Assembly (NCBI RefSeq): GCF_000364225.2
Contig: NZ_AQFT02000001.1
Span: 992,001-1,056,000 of the forward strand
Direction: 5' to 3'
DNA: 64,000 bases
From: Eubacterium plexicaudatum ASF492
GTDB lineage: Bacteria; Bacillota; Clostridia; Lachnospirales; Lachnospiraceae
A program made the position numbers and the translations under genes. Under the pieces are notes generated by a model, which had not been told where the DNA came from, ran no database searches, and saw nothing but the letters and a program-made list of their open reading frames with translations. Shown in pieces: positions 1 through 9,268 of the stretch. Each line of letters opens with the position of its first letter. Positions within the stretch are counted from its first letter, which is position 1.

Positions 1-2
1 TG

Positions 3-1301
3 CGGTTTATTGCAGTTACGGACGGGTACGACTCCGAACAGGGGGAAGCCGGGCTTGCGGTCTGCATGTCAAACATCTTTAACGAGTATTATTCAAGGGA
101 TCTTGGGAAAAAAATCAAGGCGGCAGCCCGGAGCAACTGGGCAAAGGGAAGATGCGTGGCAGGCAACCTTGCCTACGGTCTGAAAAGGAACCCGGCTGAC
201 AGGTATCAGATAATCCATGACGAAGAAACAGCCCCTAATGTGGTGCGTATGTTTGAGATGTTCCTTGACGGTGCGACGTATGCAGAGATAGCGTCAACAT
301 TTAACAGGGAAGGGCTGCTGAATCCGAGGGCTTACAAGCGGTTCAAGAGTACAGGACAGATACCGGACACGTTTGACATCAGGTGGCAGACAAACAGCAT
401 CCCCAAATTTCTCAGCAACCGTTATTATGCGGGGGACAGCGTGCATGGGCAGCATACCAACGATTCCTTCAGGGAAAAACACCAGCAGAGGGAGCCGGAG
501 GAGAACTGGATCATTGTCGAGGACACGCATGAGCCGATAGTGTCAAAAGAAATTTTTGAGAAGGCACAGCAGGAAATGGAAAGGCGGAAGGCGGAGAATA
601 AAGCTGCAAAGTCTCCGGGGAAATACAGTGTATCAGACCGCAATTTCTTCGGGAAAAAGATAGTCTGTGCAGACTGTGGAAAGACCATGTACCTTCAACG
701 GAGCGGTCCTGACAAGGCAGCGTTTAACTGTGGTTCACATATGTTAAAGAAGCAGTGTTCCTCACACCGGGTACATGACACGGATGTGTACGACAAGGTA
801 TTAAAAATCATTCATACGCATATGAATGTGTATCTTGACAAAGTGGCAATGATACGGAGGCTGAACGCAAGGCAGGAAAGTATTAACAGGTATGATGTCA
901 TCGGAAAGGAAATACGCAAATGCCATAAGGAGCTGGACAGCCTTGCAGCGAATAAGGAAAGGCTCTACGAGGACTATGTGAGCCATATCATTGATGCGGA
1001 GCAGTATGAAGCCTTCAAGGAACAGGACGGGGCAAAGGAAAGGAGCCTGCGGGCGAGGATTGCGGAACTGTCCGAATACAGGGCAGGATATTCCATAAAC
1101 TTCCAGACCGATAAGGAATGGGAGAAGGTGATCGACGCCTACCGTGACAAGCGGAAACTGACAAAGAAGATGGTGGACGCCTTTGTGGAGAAGATAGAAG
1201 TCGGGGCAGACCGCAGACTTACCGTCCACCTGTATTATGATGACATGCTGGAAAAGCTGGCTGCTTATGCAAAGGAAAGGGAGGCAGGAAATGAGAAATA
1301 G
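3..1301 (+). CDS. Large serine recombinase, 5' end outside the window
   Basis: Site-specific DNA recombinase of the large serine (resolvase/invertase) family, the type that integrates and excises conjugative or mobilizable elements. The frame is open from base 3, reading RFIAVTDGYDS before the first Met at 66, so that Met is internal and the catalytic domain with the nucleophilic Ser lies upstream of the window. Visible are the end of the catalytic domain (YYSRDLGKK), the recombinase domain (about residues 25-130 from Met66, including AYGLKRNPAD and VRMFEMFLDG), a zinc ribbon (CADCGKTMYL, then C-x6-C) and a coiled-coil C-terminus around residues 265-345. Its stop overlaps the start of the next recombinase by 11 bp, so the two are translationally coupled. 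Family certain; element identity unknown. Confidence 0.93.
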   Translation, partial: RFIAVTDGYDSEQGEAGLAVCMSNIFNEYYSRDLGKKIKAAARSNWAKGRCVAGNLAYGLKRNPADRYQIIHDEETAPNVVRMFEMFLDGATYAEIASTFNREGLLNPRAYKRFKSTGQIPDTFDIRWQTNSIPKFLSNRYYAGDSVHGQHTNDSFREKHQQREPEENWIIVEDTHEPIVSKEIFEKAQQEMERRKAENKAAKSPGKYSVSDRNFFGKKIVCADCGKTMYLQRSGPDKAAFNCGSHMLKKQCSSHRVHDTDVYDKVLKIIHTHMNVYLDKVAMIRRLNARQESINRYDVIGKEIRKCHKELDSLAANKERLYEDYVSHIIDAEQYEAFKEQDGAKERSLRARIAELSEYRAGYSINFQTDKEWEKVIDAYRDKRKLTKKMVDAFVEKIEVGADRRLTVHLYYDDMLEKLAAYAKEREAGNEK

Positions 1302-2709
1302 AAAAGCAATCGCAATGTATATCCGCCTCTCTGACGAGGACGGGAACGTGGACGGCTGTGCAAAGACGGAGAGCAACAGCATAACCGCACAGCGTAACCT
1401 GATTGAATCCTATATCAGAAGCAGGGAAGAATTCAAGGGCTGTCCGGTCATGGAGTATGTGGACGACGGATGGAGCGGCACCAATTTCCAAAGACCGCAG
1501 TTTAAAATGATGATGGAAGATGCCAGGCAGGGCAGTTTCAGTATCATTATCGTAAAGGATTTTTCAAGGTTTGGGCGTGACCATCTGGAAGTCGGGAATT
1601 TCCTTGAAAGGATACTGCCCGTATTGCAGATACGTTTTATCTCCGTAAATGACAGCTTTGACAGCATGGAGTGCCGTGGAATGACAGGCGGCATGAGCGT
1701 TGCACTGAAAAATATACTCAACTCCATGTACAGCAGGGACCTGTCCGTAAAAGTGAGGACGGCGATGGATACGAGGGCGGCAAGAGGGGAATATGTGTCA
1801 TCTTTTGCCGCATACGGATACTGCAAGAACCCGGAGGACAAACACCAGCTTGTGCCTGATCCGGAGGCGGCGGAGATTGTAAGGCTCATATTCACAATGG
1901 CAGCGGAGGGTAAGACAAAATCAGAGATTACCCGCTACCTGAATGAGAACCATGTCACGACACCCATAGAGCATATCAGGAAAAACGGCGTGAACAAAAC
2001 GGCATACCACGAAAAAGGCATCAAGCTGTGGACCACCACAAGCATCGGGGACATGCTCAAGAATGAGGTTTATCTTGGAAAAACCATATGGAATAAAACC
2101 AGCCGCCCGCACGTCGGCGCCAGACGGAAGATAAAAAATGACCGTTCGGAATGGCAGATTGTGGAGGGGACACATGAACCTCTCGTGTCACAGGAACTGT
2201 TTGACAGGGCAAACGAAAAGGCATTTACGCATATTCCAAAGAAAATCGTAAAAAGCAGGAAACCTTCCCCTTTGCTGTTCTGTCCATACTGTGACAGATA
2301 CATGAGTTTCGGGGGCGGCAGACACCTGAATTACCGCTGCTCGCAGGCAAGCAAGACCGGAATAAAGGAATGTGCGGAAAGCAAAATCAACCGTGAGCTT
2401 TTGGAAAATCTCATTCTTACCTGTACGAAGGAAATGGCAAATCTCCTGTCGGCAGACATGGAACGCAGGAAAAAGCAGTGGTCGGAAAGCCAGAGGTTAG
2501 CGGAAGAAGCAGAAACACTCCAAAACGAGAAGGCAAGGCTTTCCGCAAGGAAATTTACCATCTATGATGATTACCGCAGCGGGAACAGCAGCAGGGAGAA
2601 ATATTTGCATGACCTTGAACAGATACGGGAACGGCTTGCAGAGATTGAAACACTAATCCCCGGCTTGGAACAGCAGATAAAAGAAGCGGATAAGAAATGG
2701 AAGGCGTGA
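1291..2709 (+). CDS. Large serine recombinase, complete
   Basis: Second large serine recombinase (473 aa). The start is the ATG at 1291, preceded by GGGAGG about 5 bases upstream and giving MRNRKAIAMYIRLSDEDG, the typical N-terminus; an upstream in-frame ATG at 1237 would add 18 residues lying inside the previous gene. The catalytic domain holds YIRLSDED, the serine in NSITAQRNLI, and KDFSRFGRDHLEVG; the recombinase domain has AAYGYCKNPED; the zinc ribbon is CPYCDRYMSF with a later C-x9-C pair; a coiled coil follows (about residues 385-470). Paired or triple overlapping recombinases are typical of clostridial conjugative elements. No lesion is visible, so it may be active if its partner is. 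Confidence 0.95.
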   Translation: MRNRKAIAMYIRLSDEDGNVDGCAKTESNSITAQRNLIESYIRSREEFKGCPVMEYVDDGWSGTNFQRPQFKMMMEDARQGSFSIIIVKDFSRFGRDHLEVGNFLERILPVLQIRFISVNDSFDSMECRGMTGGMSVALKNILNSMYSRDLSVKVRTAMDTRAARGEYVSSFAAYGYCKNPEDKHQLVPDPEAAEIVRLIFTMAAEGKTKSEITRYLNENHVTTPIEHIRKNGVNKTAYHEKGIKLWTTTSIGDMLKNEVYLGKTIWNKTSRPHVGARRKIKNDRSEWQIVEGTHEPLVSQELFDRANEKAFTHIPKKIVKSRKPSPLLFCPYCDRYMSFGGGRHLNYRCSQASKTGIKECAESKINRELLENLILTCTKEMANLLSADMERRKKQWSESQRLAEEAETLQNEKARLSARKFTIYDDYRSGNSSREKYLHDLEQIRERLAEIETLIPGLEQQIKEADKKWKA

Positions 2710-2930
2710 ACGAGACAGAGAACCATCTTGCAGACATAGCGGCATTACAGTCTTTTGACAAGGAAATATTGTCAAAGGTCATTGAAAGGGTATTCGTCTA
2801 TGGAGCGGACAGGGTAGAGATTATCTGGAAAACTGACGACATTTTCTTTTCAGAAGAAATGCCGGAGAAACGGAAAGTAATCAATCCGGCAGAAATGCCG
2901 CTGATGAATGAAACACCAGCAGGGGCATAG
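2697..2930 (+). CDS. Small protein resembling a recombinase C-terminus
   Basis: A 77-residue ORF overlapping the end of the preceding recombinase by 13 bp. The segment KVIERVFVYGADRVEIIWK resembles the extreme C-terminal strand region of large serine recombinases (compare FVEKIEVGADRRLTVHLYY in the first recombinase here). It may be a separately translated C-terminal module or a third recombinase reduced to its tail. It has no catalytic residues. A terminator follows about 30 bp after the stop, consistent with the end of a recombinase operon. Confidence 0.65.
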   Translation: MEGVNETENHLADIAALQSFDKEILSKVIERVFVYGADRVEIIWKTDDIFFSEEMPEKRKVINPAEMPLMNETPAGA

Positions 2931-2958
2931 CAGAGCAGGAAAGTAACAGGCAGTTGGA

Positions 2959-2998
2959 AAGCATCACGAAAGGTCAGGCTTTTGGTGATGCTTTTCCT
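2959..2998 (+). terminator. Rho-independent terminator after the recombinase operon
   Basis: The arm AAAGCATCAC pairs with GTGATGCTTTT across a 16-base loop, and the 3' arm runs into a T tract. It lies directly after the last recombinase ORF. Confidence 0.7.
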
Positions 2999-3031
2999 TT
3001 GCAGAAAAAGAATATTTTTTTTAGTTTTTAC

Positions 3032-3958
3032 TTGACAAAAGCAGAAATCAGGGATTTAAGGGCGGTATATACGAAACTGCCCAGATATGACGCACGGGAT
3101 ACAGGCTTCAAGAAGATACAGTATACAAGGTACTGTGATGATTTTCTGATTGGAGTCATCGGAAGCAAAGAAGATGCGGAAACCATAAAGGCGGAAGTAA
3201 GGAAATTCCTTGCGGAAGAATTAAACCTGACGCTTTCGGACGAGAAAACGAAGATTACACATACAAGTGACTGTGCGGAATTTCTTGGCTACAGAATCAA
3301 AGTGTCAAGGAGTGAGAGCGTTAAACGCCGGAAGGACGGAGTGAAAACAAGACCGTTCAGCGGTGTGGTGAAGCTGTATGTGCCGAAAGAAAACCGGACT
3401 AAAAAATTGCTCGAATATGGGGCGATTAAGCTTGTAACTGATGAAAATGGTAACGAAAAATGGAAAACCATGCACAGTGGCAAAGTTCTGAATAAGAGCG
3501 ACATTGAGATTTTAAGCGATTACAATGCAAAGGTCAGAGGTCTGTTTAATTATTACTGTATTGCTGATAACGCCTATGTGATAGGAAAATTCGGCAGGGC
3601 AATGAAGTACGGCATGATGAAAACTTTTGCATTCAAGTACAAGACAAAAGTTTCCAAAATCAAAAAGAAGTATATGGCGAATGGAGATTTTACCGTCAAT
3701 TATGAAACAAAGCAAGGTATGAAAACTTCGGTATTTTATAATCAGGGCTATGGCAAAAGAGATAACTCTATTGCTGGTCAGATAGAAATTCTGCCGCAAT
3801 ATAAGCGGTATGACAGACCGAACAGCCTTGCAAGGAAGCTGAAAACCAAAACGTGTGAATTATGCGGCGGTTACTGTACGGACTTGGAAATTCATCAAGT
3901 GAAAAAGCTGAAAAATCTTAAGGGTAACAGTGAGTGGGAGAAGCTTATGCGGAAACAT
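3032..3958 (+). pseudogene. ltrA: Group II intron reverse transcriptase/maturase, remnant
   Basis: C-terminal two thirds of a group II intron-encoded protein. Visible are the RT active-site strand YTRYCDDFLIGVIGSK (the YxDD motif), RT7 with FLGYRIKVS, the maturase X domain (LFNYYCIADNAYVIGKFGRAMKY) and the start of an HNH endonuclease zinc motif (CELCGG, DLEIHQVKKLKNLKG). RT blocks 0-4 are missing at the N-terminus, and the HNH domain is cut after about MRK. The frame stays open into the next gene, so a naive ORF (2954-5056) gives a false 700-residue fusion. I found no start or ribosome site for this part and no intron 3' structure. Dead remnant. Confidence 0.85.
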
Positions 3959-4111
3959 AAGGTCAATGAAATTTCAAAAGATGTTCTGTTGCTTTCAAAA
4001 AAAGTTCCGATTGATTTAGCCGGGATTTCGGGGTATAATGGCATTGAGGTCATATACCTTTTGGGAATGGCTTTTGCGTTTCCTACCATACAAAAAGGAG
4101 GTTTATGGCTG

Positions 4112-5056
4112 ATGGATACGGAAATAAAAAATGCGGTCAGCGCAACAGACCAGGACGCACAGTATGATGATAAGGCAAAACGCATTTTAGGAAATAAGAT
4201 CATTCTGGCGCATATTCTGATAAAGACCGTTGATGAGTTTAAGGGAATGAACCCGAAAGATGTGGTATCCTATATCGAGGGAGAGCCATTTATCAGCGTG
4301 GTTCCGGTGGAGCCGGGGCTGACCAATATTGAAAAAGAAGAAAACGGGCAGCGCATTGTCGGGATGAATACGGAAAATGCGGAGATAAACGAGGGGCTTA
4401 TACGGTTTGACATTATCTTTTATGTGAGGATGAAAGACGGTATCTCGCAGGTTATCGTGAACGTGGAAGGACAGAAGGATGAACCGACAAGCTACCATAT
4501 CCTGAACAGGGCAGTTTTCTATGTGAGCCGCCTTGTTTCCTCGCAGAAGGAACGGGATTTTGTCAAGACAAACTACAATGACATAAAACGTGTTTTCTCC
4601 ATATGGGTATGTATGGGCATGGACGAGAACAGTATGGATTATGTGCATCTGACGGATGATAAGCTGTTAGGTTCTTATTCGTGGAAAGGCAGGCTTGACC
4701 TGCTGAATATTGTCCTGATAGGTATATCAAATGAACTTCCGGAGCATGATGAGAAGTACGAGCTACATCGTTTGCTGAGTACGTTGCTTTCAATGGAGCT
4801 GACCGTTGATGAAAAATTAGGAATCATTGAAAAGGAGTATAGTATTGTAGTAGATGATAGAATAAGAGAGGACGTGAGCGCCATGTGTAATTTGTCACAG
4901 GGAATTAGAGAAAAAGGCGGAGCAGAGAGAGAAGAAAAAATTATTTTGAATATGCACAGGAAAGGCTATACGTTAGAGCAGATAGCAGAATGTGTGGAAA
5001 AGACCATAGAGGAAGTGGAGGCTGTCATTAGAAAAAGAGAGCCTGTGCTGGCATAA
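4112..5056 (+). CDS. Rpn family recombination-promoting nuclease (PD-(D/E)XK)
   Basis: A 314-residue protein of the Rpn / PD-(D/E)XK putative transposase family; E. coli members are DNA endonucleases that raise RecA-independent recombination. The start ATG at 4112 has AAAGGAGG at 4094-4101 (10-base spacing) and gives MDTEIKNAVSATDQDAQYDD. Nuclease-core residues visible are the Asp in LIRFDIIFYV and the E-x-Q of NVEGQKDE, followed by YHILNRAVFYVSRLVSSQ. The C-terminus (from about residue 265) is a helical HTH-like tail (GYTLEQIAECVEKTIEEVEAVI) seen in many clostridial Rpn proteins. The upstream open frame belongs to the intron remnant and is not part of this gene. Confidence 0.85.
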   Translation: MDTEIKNAVSATDQDAQYDDKAKRILGNKIILAHILIKTVDEFKGMNPKDVVSYIEGEPFISVVPVEPGLTNIEKEENGQRIVGMNTENAEINEGLIRFDIIFYVRMKDGISQVIVNVEGQKDEPTSYHILNRAVFYVSRLVSSQKERDFVKTNYNDIKRVFSIWVCMGMDENSMDYVHLTDDKLLGSYSWKGRLDLLNIVLIGISNELPEHDEKYELHRLLSTLLSMELTVDEKLGIIEKEYSIVVDDRIREDVSAMCNLSQGIREKGGAEREEKIILNMHRKGYTLEQIAECVEKTIEEVEAVIRKREPVLA

Positions 5057-5083
5057 TCACAGTAACTAAATAACACAAACAGT

Positions 5084-5129
5084 AAAGCAGTGAATTTGTT
5101 TTTGTTAGAGAAAACAATTCGCTGCTTTT
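5084..5129 (+). terminator. Terminator-like hairpin after the Rpn gene
   Basis: GCAGTGAATT-GTTTT pairs with AAAACAATTCGCTGC and runs into TTTT. A similar hairpin lies at 30724-30770 after the glycerate kinase gene. Confidence 0.6.
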
Positions 5130-5360
5130 CCTGTTTTCGGGAAGAAAGACAGTGATAACAGATTGTCTTTTTTTCATGCAAAGAAAGGAAAATAGTAAGC
5201 GATGAATAACCTGCCGTCCCACAAGAACAGGATTTTGCCCTATAATGATAGCAACTTGGAGCGAATATCTACATCAGTTCTTGATCAAGCAGTCCGGCAG
5301 CCATCTGTCTGGCATCCGCTGCTGCTATCAGCTCCAAAATAACTATCAGGAGATGATGCT

Positions 5361-5747
5361 ATGTCAAAGAAAATACGCAGCGACCAGGAATGGCTGGAGC
5401 TAATCCAGGAGTGCCGCGCCAGCGGCCTGTCTGTCAAAAACTGGTGCCAGACACGTTCTATATCCATAAAAACATTTTATAATAAAGCCGCAGATTTAAG
5501 AAAAAAGTCCTGTGGCATACCAGGATCACAGACAGCTGCTTCTGGGCAGAAACACGAAGTGGTTCCTCTGGAAATGGCTGCTGATCCGGTGCTTTATCCA
5601 CAGGATCCCGCCGGTGGTGCAATGCAGGTCCCGTCTGCCCGTGTTGTTGTCACAGTCAGGATATCCGGATACCGTGTTGAAATCTTAGAAGGCGCTTCAG
5701 AAGACATCATTCGCAATACGCTTCTGGCGCTGGGATCTCTGTGTTAG
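5361..5747 (+). CDS. tnpA: IS66 accessory protein TnpA, copy 1
   Basis: 128-residue first ORF of IS66, a small HTH protein required with TnpB for IS66 transposition. The start follows AGGAGATGATGCT, and the N-terminus reads KKIRSDQEWLELIQECRASG. The helix-turn-helix lies about residues 15-50 (GLSVKNWCQTRSISIKTFYNK). The C-terminus (VVVTVRISGYRVEILEGAS) matches the usual end of the family. It overlaps tnpB by 7 bp. Identical to the copy at 41017. Confidence 0.93.
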   Translation: MSKKIRSDQEWLELIQECRASGLSVKNWCQTRSISIKTFYNKAADLRKKSCGIPGSQTAASGQKHEVVPLEMAADPVLYPQDPAGGAMQVPSARVVVTVRISGYRVEILEGASEDIIRNTLLALGSLC

Positions 5748-6094
5748 GCGCATTGTCCGGTGATACAAAAGTTTATATCGTCACCGGGCGCACGGATATG
5801 CGGCGCAGCTTCGACGGCCTTATGGCCCTTATCCGCGACACTTACCAGATGGATCCTTATGCAGATGCACTGTACCTGTTCTGCGGCAGAAAAAGAAATA
5901 CGCTCAAGGCTCTGTACTTTGACCAGACGGGATTTGTGCTCTGCACGAAACGACTGGATAATGGAAAGTTCCAGTGGCCGCGCGATGCGAAAGAAGTCAG
6001 GCTGCTCACCCGCCAGCAGCTGCGCTGGCTTCCGGAAGGATTCTCCATCTGCCAGCCGAATGCAGTGCAGCCTTCCGGCAGGAAAGATTTCTGA
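5741..6094 (+). CDS. tnpB: IS66 accessory protein TnpB, copy 1
   Basis: 117-residue IS66 Orf2-like protein with the family signature TGRTDMRRSFDGLMALI and LYLFCGRKRNTLKALYFD. Its GTG start at 5741 overlaps the end of tnpA. It differs from copy 2 by one residue near the end (GFSICQ against GLSICQ). Intact. Its tnpC partner in this copy is separated from it by the nested transposon. Confidence 0.92.
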   Translation: MLGALSGDTKVYIVTGRTDMRRSFDGLMALIRDTYQMDPYADALYLFCGRKRNTLKALYFDQTGFVLCTKRLDNGKFQWPRDAKEVRLLTRQQLRWLPEGFSICQPNAVQPSGRKDF

Positions 6095-6319
6095 CCTTTT
6101 GTGCATTATGATGAAATTTAAAAATTTATTTTCCGGCGGCTGGCGCCGTTTTTGAAAGTTATCCACGCTGCCGGATTTTTTCGGGCGGGCTGTCCGCATA
6201 TGCCGCTGCCCTGCCCTCGGAATACTGTGGACAAACTGCCTTAAAAACAGCATTTAGAAGTTTTTTTCACCATTTTTGTTGCTGCCTGTTTATTCTGACG
6301 TCTAATAAATCTGATTGAT

Positions 6320-6335
6320 TGTCACAGAATTAACC
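6320..6335 (+). repeat. Left inverted repeat of the nested transposon
   Basis: TGTCACAGAATTAACC matches the reverse complement of 9917-9932 at 15 of 16 positions. It sits 43 bp inside the left boundary, whereas its partner sits only 18 bp inside the right boundary. It is likely a transposase-binding site rather than the terminal bases. Confidence 0.75.
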
Positions 6336-6465
6336 GATATAATGACATCAGCATATAGAAAGAGAAAGTTCCAGAGCACTTTCTTTTTGCAGAGACAAGT
6401 GTTCCGGAACTTTATTAAAACCATGGTTATTATATCAAAATATATAGTAAAATACAATCGGGAAG

Positions 6466-6982
6466 ATGATTTTTTTCTGTAACCAGTGAAGAAGACAGTA
6501 TCTGTCCATGCTGTGGGAACCCGCTTAAATACAGGGACCGCAGGCTGCGTGTCCATAAAGTTGCCGGCGGAGGGAAAGAATGGTACCAGATCAGGCGTTT
6601 GAAATGTACGAATGATGAATGCGGAAGGCTCCAAAATGAGCTGCCGGACTGCATGTTCCCTTATAAACATTATGATGCCGGACTGATAGAGGATGTAGTG
6701 GATGAAGTTGTCAGCGGGGACGATCCTGAAACAGAGAATTATCCCTGTGAAGGGACCATAAACCACTGGAAATGGTGGATGAAGATGAATGAGCAGAACA
6801 TAGAAGGCCGGATAAGATCATCAGCGCACCGCTTCCTGGACTTTGGGGACGGGTTCCTAAAATCCATGGATTCTTTGCTGGAGGAACTGAAAAAGAGGAT
6901 AAGCCCCGGCTGGCTGAAGGCGGCTGCCAGGTTTATATATAATTCAGGAGGGCGGTTAGAGCCGTACCCGCAGACGGCCTGA
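6466..6982 (+). CDS. DUF6431-like zinc-ribbon protein of the transposon (frameshift at start)
   Basis: Protein of about 170 residues encoded first in the transposon. A zinc ribbon CPCCGNPLKYRDRRLRVHKV is followed by LKCTNDECGRLQNELPDC, so four or more metal-binding Cys are present; then GTINHWKWWMKM and a helical C-terminus. I recognise this as what is usually annotated DUF6431, found beside transposases in clostridia; biochemical role unknown. The only ATG upstream (6466) leads into a run of seven T; with six T the ATG would be in frame (MIFSVTSEEDSICPCC). Without that change the frame opens at 6470 and only a TTG at 6599 is available, which would drop the first Cys pair. Confidence 0.7.
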
Positions 6983-7054
6983 CTTGTGCACCTGCTTTTG
7001 TTCGCTGTCATCTTTTTTTAAGTGTATAGTTATCTCCAGAAGGAGGTAATGCAT

Positions 7055-8460
7055 ATGCAGAAAAAAGAAATCAAAAAGTGGCAGGATGAGGAAGCGCTGA
7101 AAAGGTACCGTATGATAGCGCCGCTGCTGGATGAAGGGCTGGATGAAGGGAAAAGGCGGCAGATGCGGGAAGAAGCCGCCGAAAAAAACGGCATATCCAA
7201 AAGGAGCCTTTACCGGTATGAGGCAGGGTATCGGGACAACGGCTTTGAAGGGCTGCGCCCAATGAGCCGGACAAAGAAGCGGATGCAGAGGCTGCCGGAT
7301 AACTTTGATGAGGTGATGGAGCAGGCAATGCAGCTGAAACGGGAAGTTCCAAAGCGCAGCGTGCGCCAGATCATAAAGATTCTGGAGCTGGAAGGATGGG
7401 TGGCGCCAGGGGTTTTGAAACAGTCCACAATGCAGAGGCATCTGTACGAAGCGGGGCTTGGGAAGAAGCAAATGAAGCGGTATGCAGAAAAACGTGAGAC
7501 GTCTTCCAGGCGGTTCTGCCGTCCGCACAGGATGGAACTCCTGCAGGGTGACATTAAATATGGACCGGACATACGGACAACGGACGGGGAATTGATAAAA
7601 ACGTATTTGTCATCATTGATCGATGACCATTCCAGGTATATCGTGCAGTCAGAGTTTTATGATAACCAGAGGCAGGAGATTGTGGAGGACACATTCCATA
7701 AGGCAGTCTTAAAGGCGGGAAAGTTTGACTGTGCGTATCTGGACCATGGGGTGCAGTATACACTTCACATCTTGGGAAGGCGTGTGCGAAACTGGGGATC
7801 CGTATTGTCCATGCAAAGCCAGGTGCGTGCCAATCGAAGGGAAAAATTGAAAAATTCCACCAGAAAGTTGACCAGTTTATAGCAGAGATCCGTGTGGCGC
7901 ATGTGCATTCTGTGAAAGAACTGAACAGTAGATGGAAGGTTTTTTTGGAACAGGAATACCAGAAAGAGGCTCATGCGGGGATCCGGGAGTATTATGAATC
8001 TTACGGCGCAAAGGTCCCGGCATGCGGGATCACGCCGGAGCAGGAATGGATGAGGGATGCGAGGGGCCTTATATTTATAGATGTGTCTGTAGTGGCGGAT
8101 GCATTCCTGCATAGGGAAACGCGCAAGATTGATGAAGCGGGGTGTTTTTCTTTTGAAGGCGCCAGATATGAGGCAAGCGCGGCCCTGGCAAACCTGGAGG
8201 CTGAAATTGCATATGACCCAATGAATACGCAGACCATCATGGTTTACTGTAAAGGGACGGAGTCGGTGGCTGCGCACCGGATAGAGATAGGCGCCTATGC
8301 GTCAAAGGTTCCGCCTGTGCCTATGGGAATGACGGGAAGCATCCCTGAGACGTCAAGGCTGCTGGACGCCCTTGAGAAAAAATACAGGGAAGACCACCGC
8401 CAGATGGCGCAAGTCCTGTCTTTTGAGGATTACGGAAAGGAGGGCGGCCAAAATGTATGA
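7055..8460 (+). pseudogene. DDE (rve-core) transposase of the nested transposon, frameshifted
   Basis: About 468 residues when joined. The start ATG at 7055 follows AAGGAGG (8 bases away). An N-terminal HTH region (NGISKRSLYRYEAGYRDNGFEGL) precedes the integrase core. The first Asp is in LLQGDIKYGPD, the second in YLDHGVQYT, and the Glu in KGKIEKFHQKVDQF. The second and third lie in different frames because one base is missing near 7762; restoring it gives QYTSSHLGKACAKLGIRIV. The 3' part (7894-8460) is the beta-barrel/C-terminal region. It overlaps the ATPase start by 8 bp. TniA/Mu-A-like in organisation. A single lesion, so it may be a sequencing error. Confidence 0.85.
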
Positions 8461-9268
8461 GACTTTTTTTGAAATGGAGCATACGCCGTTCACCAGGGAT
8501 ATACCGGTGGAGAGGCTTTATACATCGCCAAAGATAGAAAACGCCCTGGGGAGGCTTGTTTATGTTGTGGACCGTCAGATGTTCGCGGTCGTGACGGCGA
8601 ATCCAGGATGCGGCAAGTCCACGCTGATACGGATGCTGGACGGGAGGCTTGGCAGGGAAAAATACCTGCTTTTGTACCTTTCGGATTCGAAATTGACGCC
8701 TCGGTGGCTGTATGCGGGGCTTTTAGGGCAGTTGGGCCTTGAGGCGCATTTTTTCAGCGGAGATTCCAAACGGCTGCTGCAGAAAGAGATCGGGTCAGTC
8801 TGTGCGGAACAGAAAAAGAAAGTTGTCTGCGTGCTGGATGAGGCGCACCTTTTAGGGAAGGACATGCTGGAGGAGCTGCGCTTCCTACTGAATTATAAAT
8901 TTGATTCCAGCAGCCCGATGTCGCTGGTGCTTGTTGGACAGACGGAGCTGTGGGAGCAGAAGCTGAGGCTGCAGGCTTATACAGCCATACGCCAGAGGAT
9001 TGACATGAACATTGTTCTGGGCAGGCTTGACCGTGCAGAGACAGGGAAATATATAGCAGCGCACCTGGCATATGCAGGGGTAAAGCAGGACCTGTTTACC
9101 AGCGGGGCGGAGGACGAGGTATATAAGATCTCAACAGGCATACCAAGGATGATCAACCGCGTCTGTGAAAAGACCCTGCTGTATGCATACCAGCAGCAGA
9201 AACGTTTAGCGGATGAACATATGGTAAGGTTCGTTGCGGACCATGAGATGCTTGGAGGCATGGAATGA
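8453..9268 (+). CDS. ExeA/TniB-like AAA+ ATPase of the transposon
   Basis: 271-residue AAA+ ATPase, the target-selection or transposase-activating partner of Mu/Tn7-like transposases (MuB, TniB, ExeA-like). Start ATG at 8453 within AAGGAGGGCGGCCAAA, giving MYETFFEMEHTPFTRDIP, the typical ExeA-like beginning; the longer ORF from 8372 would add 27 residues from the transposase gene. Walker A is NPGCGKSTLI, Walker B VVCVLDEAHLL, sensor 1 LVLVGQTEL, and the arginine region is RQRIDMNIVLGRLD. It overlaps the transposase upstream and the small ORF downstream, so it is translationally coupled. Intact. Confidence 0.92.
   Translation: MYETFFEMEHTPFTRDIPVERLYTSPKIENALGRLVYVVDRQMFAVVTANPGCGKSTLIRMLDGRLGREKYLLLYLSDSKLTPRWLYAGLLGQLGLEAHFFSGDSKRLLQKEIGSVCAEQKKKVVCVLDEAHLLGKDMLEELRFLLNYKFDSSSPMSLVLVGQTELWEQKLRLQAYTAIRQRIDMNIVLGRLDRAETGKYIAAHLAYAGVKQDLFTSGAEDEVYKISTGIPRMINRVCEKTLLYAYQQQKRLADEHMVRFVADHEMLGGME

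Noticed and set aside
2954..4111. Open frame as N-terminus of a 700-residue RT-Rpn protein
   Set aside because: Begins at a TTG inside the recombinase terminator, lacks RT blocks 0-4, and the nuclease has its own start and ribosome site at 4112.
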